NCBI GenBank assembly: GCA_903900685.1
Contig: CAIUOC010000072.1
Location: 1-39,718 of the forward strand
Direction: 5' to 3'
Origin: an uncultured Candidatus Saccharibacteria bacterium
GTDB lineage: Bacteria > Patescibacteriota > Saccharimonadia > Saccharimonadales > UBA4665
Length of the DNA stretch: 39,718 nucleotides
The notes below the pieces were generated by a model, which did no database searches, was not told the origin of the DNA, and worked only from the letters and a program-made list of their open reading frames with translations. Position 1 is the stretch's first letter. Each line of letters starts with the position of its first letter. The translations under genes and the position numbers were made by a program. Below are positions 31,249-38,531 of the stretch, piece by piece.

Positions 31249-33858
31249 TTACTTACGTTTTTTTCTTGCTTTTGTTTTTCTTTGTCTTTCTGCCTTATTA
31301 GCTTTCTTGCGATCTAAATTTTTCTTTTTAACTTTTTCCAATTCCACTTTCTTAGTATCAAAATCAACTTCACCAAAATCTTCAGCAGTAGTTATTTTAT
31401 CTGCATTTGAAACTGAACTTCTGGCAGCTCTAGTTAGATCAGTTTCTAATGGAGTATTTATAATATTTGGTTCCGCATGGAATAATGCAGTAACTATATC
31501 GTGTCTCAGAACAGTTTGCATTGTTTCAAAAATTCTCTGTGACTGTCGCCTATATTCTACTAGAGGATCTCTCTGACCTACGCTCATCCAATGAATACCT
31601 TCTCTCAAATGGTCCATATTTTCCAAATGCTGCATCCATAAATTATCTAGAATCTGAAGATATATTTCTATTTCAATTTTTCTCATTACGTCTTTGCCAA
31701 ACGAAGACTCTCTAGCTTCATAAATCTCAGTTGCTTCAGTTATTAAAACTTCTTCAAACTTGTTATGCGGAGCACTAAATAGTTTTTCCATTGTTTCAGG
31801 AGCAAGAGGAATAACTTCATTTATAGCAGATTTTAAATCATTCGTGGATTCCATTTCAAGATTAGCAAGAAATTGCATTTGTTCTTTAATTAGAATATTA
31901 ATTCTTTTACTAATATCATCCGCGAGTAATATCTCACGTCTCATTGCATATACAGCTTTACGATGGCGATTCATTACATCATCGTATTGAACAACGTTCT
32001 TTCTTTGATCAAAATGGAATCCCTCTACTTTTTTCTGAGCTCCTTCAAGACTTTTAGATATTAATCGATTTTCGATAGGAGTTTCGTCGTCAACTTTTAG
32101 CCTATCCATTAATCCAGCAATTCTATCCCCGCCGAAAATTCTCATCAAATCATCTTCAGTACTTACAAAGAATTGTGTTAGACCAGGATCACCTTGACGA
32201 CCAGATCTACCTCTCAACTGATTATCTATACGTCGACTCTCATGACGTTCAGATCCAAGTACAAATAAACCACCTAATTCTTTAACACCTTCACCTAAAA
32301 CAATATCCGTTCCTCGCCCAGCAATGTTTGTAGCTAATGTTACTGCTTGCTTCTCTCCAGCTTTCGCAATAATTTGAGCTTCTTTCTCATTATTTTTGGC
32401 GTTTAGTATCTTATAAGGAACTCCTGCTTTCTTAAGAGCATCACCGAGCATTTCATTTTTCTCAATCGAAACAGTTCCGATTAAAACCGGTTGGCCCTTT
32501 TCATAACAAACCTTAACTTCTTTTGCGATTGCATTGAACTTCCCTTTTTCTGTTTTATAGATTCGATCTGGTCTGTCTGTACGATTAATAACTCTATTTG
32601 ATGGAATCTCAACTACATCTAGCTTATAAATCTGATGAAATTCTTCGCTTTCTGTTAATGCAGTTCCTGTCATCCCGCCTAATTTAGAATATAGTCGAAA
32701 TAAATTCTGGAATGAAATAGAAGCTAATGTCATTGATTCTTGTTGTACTTCAACATTTTCTTTTGCTTCAATTGCTTGATGAAGTCCTTCGTTATATCTT
32801 CGACCCTTAAGTAGCCTTCCTGTAAATTCATCTACAATTACAATTTCACCATCTTTGGTTACTACATAGTCTTTGTCTCTTTTAAACAATGCCTCGGCTT
32901 TTAATGCCTGTTCTAGATGGTAGATTGATCTTATATTATCTGATGCATATAAGCTCTCGATACCTAATATTTTTTGAACTTTTTCTACACCCTCATCTGT
33001 TAAAATAACAGTTTTTCTTTTTTCGTCAGTCTCATAATGTTCTTCGAACTTTAATTGCTTCGAAACTTTTGCAAATTGCGAATATGCATTTGCACTTGTT
33101 ACAGATGGAGCTGAAATGATTAATGGAGTTCGCGCTTCATCAATCAATATAGAATCAACCTCATCAACAATGGCATAATGTAGATCTCTTTGTCGTAATT
33201 GATCAGTTTCCCTGACCATATTGTCCCTTAAATAATCAAATCCAAACTCATTATTTGTTCCATAGGTTATATCTGCTTTATAGGCCTCTTGTCTAGAAAT
33301 TGGCTTCAAGTGTTTGAATCGTTCATCGGTATGATTTTTATTTATAAAATTAGGATCATACATGAATGATTCATCAGGAATGATAACAGCAGTTGTCATT
33401 CCTAAGAAATCATAAACCTGTGCCATCCAGCCAGAGTCTCTCTGAGCAAGGTAATCATTAACTGTTACTACATGAACTCCTTGTTCTGATAATGCATTCA
33501 AAAATACCGGTAATGTTGCAACTAAAGTTTTACCTTCTCCCGTTTTCATCTCAGCTACATTACCCTCATGAAGAACCATTCCTCCGATTAATTGGACATC
33601 AAAGTGTCGTTGACCGAGAGTTCTTGTAGCGGCTTCTTTAACAAGCGCGAATGCATCTGGTAAAATTTCATCCAAACTCTCTTTTGCTAGACGTTTTTTT
33701 AAAACATCAGTTTGTTTTTTTAATTGAATATCTGACATTTTTCCATATTTATCAGCCAAAGCATTAATAAGTTTAACTTTTTTTCTCAATCGCTTAATTG
33801 TTTTTACTTGAGGATCCCCAAGAACTCGTTTAATAATTTTCTTCACAGAATACTCCAC
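31249..33858 (-). CDS. secA: Preprotein translocase ATPase SecA
   Basis: The 869-residue motor drives proteins through SecYEG. Visible are MKTGEGKTLVA (Walker A), the DEVDSILIDEARTPLIIS motif, GTNNEFGFDYLRDNM, and TNIAGRGTDIVLGEGV with RQGDPG in the second helicase domain, plus the helical wing and scaffold. The C-terminal zinc finger is missing; instead there is a Lys/Arg-rich tail (KKVKKKNLDRKKANKAERQRK). The start is GTG (33858) or a second GTG at 33846 (VKKIIKRVLG); no ATG fits. Confidence 0.96.
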   Translation of the reverse strand: MEYSVKKIIKRVLGDPQVKTIKRLRKKVKLINALADKYGKMSDIQLKKQTDVLKKRLAKESLDEILPDAFALVKEAATRTLGQRHFDVQLIGGMVLHEGNVAEMKTGEGKTLVATLPVFLNALSEQGVHVVTVNDYLAQRDSGWMAQVYDFLGMTTAVIIPDESFMYDPNFINKNHTDERFKHLKPISRQEAYKADITYGTNNEFGFDYLRDNMVRETDQLRQRDLHYAIVDEVDSILIDEARTPLIISAPSVTSANAYSQFAKVSKQLKFEEHYETDEKRKTVILTDEGVEKVQKILGIESLYASDNIRSIYHLEQALKAEALFKRDKDYVVTKDGEIVIVDEFTGRLLKGRRYNEGLHQAIEAKENVEVQQESMTLASISFQNLFRLYSKLGGMTGTALTESEEFHQIYKLDVVEIPSNRVINRTDRPDRIYKTEKGKFNAIAKEVKVCYEKGQPVLIGTVSIEKNEMLGDALKKAGVPYKILNAKNNEKEAQIIAKAGEKQAVTLATNIAGRGTDIVLGEGVKELGGLFVLGSERHESRRIDNQLRGRSGRQGDPGLTQFFVSTEDDLMRIFGGDRIAGLMDRLKVDDETPIENRLISKSLEGAQKKVEGFHFDQRKNVVQYDDVMNRHRKAVYAMRREILLADDISKRINILIKEQMQFLANLEMESTNDLKSAINEVIPLAPETMEKLFSAPHNKFEEVLITEATEIYEARESSFGKDVMRKIEIEIYLQILDNLWMQHLENMDHLREGIHWMSVGQRDPLVEYRRQSQRIFETMQTVLRHDIVTALFHAEPNIINTPLETDLTRAARSSVSNADKITTAEDFGEVDFDTKKVELEKVKKKNLDRKKANKAERQRKTKARKKRK

Positions 33859-33924
33859 TAGAATTTTTTACTATAATATATTGTAACTTGTTATTTAATA
33901 AATTGCGACTATTAAAATAGAGTT

Positions 33925-34290
33925 TTAATCAGTACTTTTCTTTTTTTTCAATAAATTCAAACCATGTCTAATTTTTGAAATACTATGAATGCCCTTGTAT
34001 TTAAGTATTTGATTTTTTAACTTGGTTTCAACAATATCTACGGCGGCATATATATTTAATGTTGTTTCACTAGTCATTATAATTTCTTTTGGAAGAGTCA
34101 TTTTAACCTCACATGTTAGCTTTCGCTTATCTTTAGCTTTAGATTCTTTGAGCCAAACTTCTGCGTGAACACTTTCCTTGACATGCTTTGACATGTATTT
34201 GTCTAGTCCTGCTATTTTCTTAATTACATACTTATTTAAATCCTCATCTACATCTAGATGGACACCGTTTATTACAATATTTTCAATCAT
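33925..34290 (-). CDS. hpf: Ribosome hibernation promoting factor (short HPF/RaiA)
   Basis: The 121-residue protein has the S30AE beta-alpha-beta-beta-beta-alpha pattern (IVINGVHLDVDEDLNKYVIKKIAGLDKYM) and ends after the domain with KKKSTD, so it is the short form without the dimerising tail. It parks ribosomes during low activity. It overlaps serS by four bases (ATGA) and comes just before secA, a common HPF neighbour. Confidence 0.88.
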   Translation of the reverse strand: MIENIVINGVHLDVDEDLNKYVIKKIAGLDKYMSKHVKESVHAEVWLKESKAKDKRKLTCEVKMTLPKEIIMTSETTLNIYAAVDIVETKLKNQILKYKGIHSISKIRHGLNLLKKKKSTD

Positions 34291-35585
34291 ATTTTCTCCA
34301 TTCCTCCTAAATAATTTTTCAAAACTTCTGGAACTTTAATTTGACCTTCCTTAGTCTGGTAATTTTCCATCAAGGCGGCTAGTATTCTAGAAAAAGCAAA
34401 TACTGTTGCATCATTGTTGTGGACAAAATCAATCGAATTATCTTCTTTCCTGAATCGTGTTTTTAATGATCTGGCTTGAAAATCTGTCATATAGTCTGCA
34501 CTGTGAGTCTCTCTATATTTATTTTGTCCGGGAAACCATATCTCAATATCCATACCCTTTGCATTTGGCTTACCAATATCGGCTGTACATTTTTCTAATA
34601 GTTGGTATGGAAGCTCTAGCTGACTAACAAAATATTCCTCAATAGCAACTAATAATTTATGTTCGTCAAGGCCAGTTTCTGGAGTTGAGAAAACTTCCAT
34701 CTCGAGCTTATCAAATTGATGAAGTCTTATAATTCCCTCTGTATCTTTGCCGTAACTACCTGCTTCTCTTCTGTATGAAGTAGCGTAGCCAAGATATCTA
34801 ATCGGTAGTTGCTGAGATGCTAAAATTTCATCCTGGTACATATTACAAAGACTATGTTCTGCGCTAGCATTCATCCACATTTCATCATCAGCTAACTTAT
34901 ATGTAACCTCTTCTGCATCGAGCCTAGTAGTTGCCATATAACTACTAGTGTTAACTAGTCCTGGTGGCAAAATTGGAACAAATGCTTTTGTAGAAATATT
35001 AAGATTGTTATCTTTGATTAAGCCTGCAATGAAAGCTTCATCGGTTAATTTATCCATAACCCAATTTATGATTGCAAACTGAAGCCTGACAAGTCCCCCT
35101 TTTAAATAAACAAATCGACTTCCAGCAACTTTAGCCGCTCTAGTTTTATCAATTAGGCTATTTGCCTCGTTAAGTTCCCAGTGGTTCTTAGGTACAAAAT
35201 CATAGTTTAATGGTTCGCCAACCTTTTTATATATTACGTTGTCATTTTCGCTTAATCCAACAGGCACCATTTCTAATGGCATATTGGGAACTTTTTTTAT
35301 GGTATCGGTAAATTTTTTCTTAAGATCATTAACTGTTTTTTCTATTTCTGCAGACTTATTTTTTAATTCTTTACCTTTTTCTATATCATCCTCAGAAGGC
35401 CGATTATTAGAAAATTGAGCAGATAATACATTTCTCTGGTTTAATAAATCCTCAAGTATTTGTATATTGTGTCTTAATTCATTATCTAGATTTAACAGTT
35501 CATCTAGATTTATTGGATAGCCTTTTTGACTAGCTTTTTCTTGTACTAATTCTTTATTGTCTCTTATGTATTGAATATCTAACAT
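34287..35585 (-). CDS. serS: Seryl-tRNA synthetase
   Basis: It charges tRNA-Ser. The N-terminal coiled-coil tRNA-binding arm (about 20-110, with ELRHNIQILEDLLNQRN and a long helical hairpin) is followed by the class II core: ASAEHSLCNMY, motif 2 YRREAGSYGKDTEGIIRLHQFDKLE, and motif 3 ATVFAFSRILAALMENYQ. At 432 residues it is full length. The mature start MLDIQYIRDNKELVQEKA is typical. TATAAT lies 11 bases upstream. Confidence 0.96.
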   Translation of the reverse strand: MLDIQYIRDNKELVQEKASQKGYPINLDELLNLDNELRHNIQILEDLLNQRNVLSAQFSNNRPSEDDIEKGKELKNKSAEIEKTVNDLKKKFTDTIKKVPNMPLEMVPVGLSENDNVIYKKVGEPLNYDFVPKNHWELNEANSLIDKTRAAKVAGSRFVYLKGGLVRLQFAIINWVMDKLTDEAFIAGLIKDNNLNISTKAFVPILPPGLVNTSSYMATTRLDAEEVTYKLADDEMWMNASAEHSLCNMYQDEILASQQLPIRYLGYATSYRREAGSYGKDTEGIIRLHQFDKLEMEVFSTPETGLDEHKLLVAIEEYFVSQLELPYQLLEKCTADIGKPNAKGMDIEIWFPGQNKYRETHSADYMTDFQARSLKTRFRKEDNSIDFVHNNDATVFAFSRILAALMENYQTKEGQIKVPEVLKNYLGGMEKI

Positions 35586-35596
35586 GATTTATATTA

Positions 35597-35602
35597 ATTA
35601 TA
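35597..35602 (-). promoter_or_regulatory. -10 box of serS
   Basis: TATAAT on the - strand, 11 bases before the serS ATG. It abuts the end of the upstream nuclease gene, so serS-hpf-secA likely forms a unit. Confidence 0.45.
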
Positions 35603-36385
35603 CTATTTAATCTGTTTATTTTTAATTAAATATTTTAAAGTTAGCTCTGTTCTTGATTTCGCATATGCACAATACTGACAATCACTCCCTGATTTGGGCA
35701 TTTCTTTAAGCTCTAAACATGCTTTTAATTTCTTAATTGTTGGACTAACCCACTTGTCATCACCATTATATTCTATTACCTTAGTCTTAAATTCAACTTT
35801 GTCATGAAAGCCATCTAAATCTAAACGTCCATTAGTGTAAACAAAATAGCCCTTATTGCTCACCTTAAATTTATTTTTTCTAAGGAGCCATTGGTATACT
35901 TCCATTTGCCTTTTATATGAAATTTGCCAAGGAGCGTCCAGACTGACTTCACTTTTTTTGGCCGTTGCCTTATAGTCAACCACAATTAATTCACCTTTTT
36001 TATTAACCCAAACATCATCAACTGCTCCAAAAATTAAAAGATTGGTGGTTTTATCTAAATATTGAACTCCATAAAAATTTTCTCTCCAATTATCTAATTC
36101 TGCGTGAGCATAAGGAATAGCTTCAATTTTATATTCAACCATTAACGGATGTGGCTCTTTATTATCTCTGTATGTGTCAAATTCTTTCTTAAAAAGCTCA
36201 TCTACGGCTTTATTTATCTGAAATGGAGGAGTATCGGGTTTTGTTATTTTAAGCCTTCTATCAAGCCAAAAACACCTAGGACAGTTAATAAAATCCTCTA
36301 TTTTACTTCTACTAACCTTGAATGCCTCTGTTTGACCTGGTTTATACGGAATTGTTCTGTATCTGCTATATGCTGTAAATGCCAT
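35603..36385 (-). CDS. Cas4/RecB-like PD-(D/E)XK nuclease with probable Fe-S cluster
   Basis: The 260-residue protein has the PD-(D/E)XK core FGAVDDVWVNKKGELIVVDYKAT split over Asp123/Asp124, Asp137 and Lys139, and four cysteines as CPRC (35-38) near the start and CQYC (236-239) near the end. That split Cys layout is typical of Cas4 and AddB-type 4Fe-4S nucleases. No CRISPR array or cas genes are in the window, so it is a stand-alone repair or DNA-processing nuclease. TATAAT lies seven bases before the ATG. Confidence 0.8.
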   Translation of the reverse strand: MAFTAYSRYRTIPYKPGQTEAFKVSRSKIEDFINCPRCFWLDRRLKITKPDTPPFQINKAVDELFKKEFDTYRDNKEPHPLMVEYKIEAIPYAHAELDNWRENFYGVQYLDKTTNLLIFGAVDDVWVNKKGELIVVDYKATAKKSEVSLDAPWQISYKRQMEVYQWLLRKNKFKVSNKGYFVYTNGRLDLDGFHDKVEFKTKVIEYNGDDKWVSPTIKKLKACLELKEMPKSGSDCQYCAYAKSRTELTLKYLIKNKQIK

Positions 36386-36392
36386 TATGTTA

Positions 36393-36398
36393 ATTATA
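36393..36398 (-). promoter_or_regulatory. -10 box of the nuclease gene (leaderless)
   Basis: TATAAT on the - strand, seven bases before the ATG at 36385, in the short gap after the HAD gene. No good -35. Confidence 0.5.
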
Positions 36399-36403
36399 AC
36401 AGA

Positions 36404-37024
36404 TTAGGAATTAATGATTTTGATAATTTCTCTAGGGTCATTGACGAGGAAATCAGGATTTTCTCTAGCTATTATAGATTCTCCATTATAGCCCCAAGTT
36501 ACACCTATAGACTTTAGTCCAGCTTTTTTTGCAGCTTTAATGTCCCTGACTTCATCGCCAACATAATAAGTTTCCTGTCTTTTTAATTTATTTTTATCAA
36601 TTATCTTATTGAGAGCTTTGCCTTTACTAAAAATGCCGACTGAACCATAGACTCGTTTAAAAATTTTTCGTAAATTTTTATTTCTTAAATATTTATTTAT
36701 ATTTCTGGAACTATTTGAACTTGCAATATAAAGATTAATCGAATCCTTACTTAACTGGTCTAGAAGTTCCTTCATGCCATCGACCATATCGATTTGATTA
36801 ATATTCTTATTCATTTCCATACGTCCCCTAAATATTAGTGCAGGTACCTTCCATGGCTTCACTCTTAATTCACCAATGACTTGTGAGATTGGCATATTTC
36901 TTAATTTATCTTTATCTACAGTTTTTAAATATTGATCTTCGGGATACCAACTCATATACATTTCAATGACAAAATCTAAACTATCAACAATGGTTCCATC
37001 AAAATCAAAAATCAAGTTCTTCAT
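36404..37024 (-). CDS. HAD-superfamily phosphatase (phosphoglycolate phosphatase-like)
   Basis: The 206-residue protein has all four HAD motifs: IFDFDGTIVDS (nucleophile Asp7, Asp9), IASSNSS, Lys in FSKGKALNKII, and YVGDEVRDIKAAKKAG. A helical cap domain (about 18-85) places it with the Gph/beta-phosphoglucomutase-like group. The substrate is unknown. It begins seven bases after the heliorhodopsin gene and has no clear promoter of its own, so the two are probably co-transcribed. Confidence 0.85.
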   Translation of the reverse strand: MKNLIFDFDGTIVDSLDFVIEMYMSWYPEDQYLKTVDKDKLRNMPISQVIGELRVKPWKVPALIFRGRMEMNKNINQIDMVDGMKELLDQLSKDSINLYIASSNSSRNINKYLRNKNLRKIFKRVYGSVGIFSKGKALNKIIDKNKLKRQETYYVGDEVRDIKAAKKAGLKSIGVTWGYNGESIIARENPDFLVNDPREIIKIINS

Positions 37025-37031
37025 TTTATAC

Positions 37032-37835
37032 TTACGGTCTGAGAATACCGAAGAAAACTTGCCATGCTAATAAGGTTTTTGCAACTAAGCTTAAAATCAT
37101 ATATATTTTTTCACCAAATAAATAGTTTTTCCAGCTACCAATTTTTTTATATTGAAGGTACATATTAATAGCAAAACAGTTGAAGCTTATAAATATCGTA
37201 CCGTAAATAAAGTAAACAAATGTAGGTATTCCTCCGCCGCCATAAAGCTCGACTCCAATTGTGTAGATTAAGAATACAATCCATGGAATTATTCCCGAGA
37301 TACAACCAATAACGTAACTTATCCAATTTGTCTTTTTTGTAGTCTGGTTGTGTATTTCCATTACTAGGCCTAGTAGATTCATTACGAGTATGAGTGTAAA
37401 TATCATTATTAAACTAGATATGTCAGTAACTCCAGTTAAAAAGCTTACTGCTATCATCATTGTGCTGGCGCTAAATGCATATTCAAACCATCTAAATTTA
37501 TTAATCTCTATTTTCAGATCAGATTCATACTTCTTTCTGAATTTAGTAGCAACTAATAAATGAGCGAGGGCTGACATGAAGAAAAATGCAGCAATAACGT
37601 ATGACATCCTTACATCAAATAAGTGCCTTTGCGCAGTTATTAGAACTGGATGCGTTGGAGTCGACAATAATGGATTAATAGTTAAGAAACTTGTAGTTAC
37701 AGAAAAACCCCTATTTTGGCTTAAAACTAAAATTAATACTCCAAATAATGCGTGAAGACCAGCTAAACTTTTATTCCATTTATTCAAACCAGGATATGTA
37801 ACGTCTTTGGCGAAAAATTTATTTATTAATTTCAT
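37032..37835 (-). CDS. Heliorhodopsin
   Basis: The 267-residue seven-helix protein matches the heliorhodopsin family, distant from type 1 pumps. The retinal lysine is Lys253 in LVAKTLLAWQVF (helix 7), the counter-ion is Glu118 in WFEYAFSAS (helix 3), and His28 (AGLHALFG) and His92 (SALAHLLVA) correspond to the two conserved histidines. MNLLGLVME and YLQYKKIGSWKNYLFGEKIYMILSLVAK are further family signatures. Heliorhodopsins have inverted topology and slow photocycles and are thought to sense light or regulate rather than pump. No retinal synthesis gene is in the window, so retinal may come from a host or the surroundings. A leaderless promoter lies directly upstream and a HAD phosphatase gene follows. 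Confidence 0.92.
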   Translation of the reverse strand: MKLINKFFAKDVTYPGLNKWNKSLAGLHALFGVLILVLSQNRGFSVTTSFLTINPLLSTPTHPVLITAQRHLFDVRMSYVIAAFFFMSALAHLLVATKFRKKYESDLKIEINKFRWFEYAFSASTMMIAVSFLTGVTDISSLIMIFTLILVMNLLGLVMEIHNQTTKKTNWISYVIGCISGIIPWIVFLIYTIGVELYGGGGIPTFVYFIYGTIFISFNCFAINMYLQYKKIGSWKNYLFGEKIYMILSLVAKTLLAWQVFFGILRP

Positions 37836-37842
37836 TAATCTA

Positions 37843-37870
37843 ATTATAGCAACAAAGTATATCTAATCAA
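37843..37870 (-). promoter_or_regulatory. Leaderless promoter of the heliorhodopsin gene
   Basis: On the - strand TTGATT (37865-37870), 16 bases, TATAAT (37843-37848), then seven bases to the ATG at 37835. The -35 box overlaps the last codons of the lysS-like remnant. Confidence 0.65.
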
Positions 37871-37982
37871 CTAGACAATTTTGGCTTTTGAAATAATTCT
37901 GGATAAATAGTTTTAGTTGTCTGATAGTCTTCTTGTCTAATTTGCGTAATCTTTCACCGCGCAAATCTTGTAATGTAGCCAT
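37863..37982 (-). pseudogene. Probable lysS remnant (39-codon ORF)
   Basis: The short ORF starts MATLQDLRGERLRKLDK, which closely resembles the usual beginning of bacterial lysyl-tRNA synthetases (LR..RL.KL..L...G..PYP). After about residue 16 the frame loses similarity, but a shifted frame gives TIYPELFQKPKLSS, in line with the next LysRS segment (.PYP..F...H.I). It is 35 bases downstream of greA, which often precedes lysS. I infer a lysS cut down to its first 40 or so codons and frameshifted, with the rest deleted. The other reading is a genuine 39-residue gene of unknown role. It is too short for the ORF track. Confidence 0.5.
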
Positions 37983-38017
37983 AATGATTTAATTGTATCT
38001 GATTAATTTATATTTAA

Positions 38018-38479
38018 TTAGGAAATATTAACTATCTTAAACGAGTTTGTTTCAGCTGGTGTAGAGATTTCAACCATTTCACCCTCTTTTTTTCCTAGTA
38101 GGATTTTTCCGATTGGAGATTCATCAGATATCTTGCCGTTCAAGGGATCAGCCTCTACGGTACCAACTACCTGAAATTCTTTCGTAACACCAGACTGACT
38201 CTTTAATTTAACTGTCGAGCCAAGTCCTACATTTTTAGTATTTTTTGGAGCAATAATTATATTTACATTCTTCAAAATATTTTCGATCTCAGCAATTCTT
38301 ATTTCGTGTCTTTCCTGTTCTTGACGAGCAATGCTATATTCAGCGTTTTCAGCCAAATCTCCGAATTCTCTTGCTGTCTTAATTCTGTCAGAGACTGCTT
38401 TTCTTTGAGATAATAAATCATCTAATTCGGATTTTAATATTCTCAAACCTTCCTTGGTCATACTATAAGTTTTTTTCAT
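38018..38479 (-). CDS. greA: Transcription elongation factor GreA
   Basis: It rescues backtracked RNA polymerase by stimulating transcript cleavage. The 153-residue protein has the N-terminal coiled coil with the acidic tip (AREFGDLAENAEYSIARQEQ, Asp/Glu at the turn) and the C-terminal FKBP-like domain (SDESPIGKILLGKKEGE). Full length. AAAGGGG lies five bases before the ATG. A lysS-like remnant follows. Confidence 0.95.
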   Translation of the reverse strand: MKKTYSMTKEGLRILKSELDDLLSQRKAVSDRIKTAREFGDLAENAEYSIARQEQERHEIRIAEIENILKNVNIIIAPKNTKNVGLGSTVKLKSQSGVTKEFQVVGTVEADPLNGKISDESPIGKILLGKKEGEMVEISTPAETNSFKIVNIS

Positions 38480-38531
38480 TGTATCCCCTTTATTCTTCGA
38501 TTATCAGTTTATAAACTATTTGACTTAGAAA

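Noticed and set aside
35603-36385. A CRISPR-Cas locus around the Cas4-like gene
   Set aside because: No repeat-spacer array and no other cas gene on either side.
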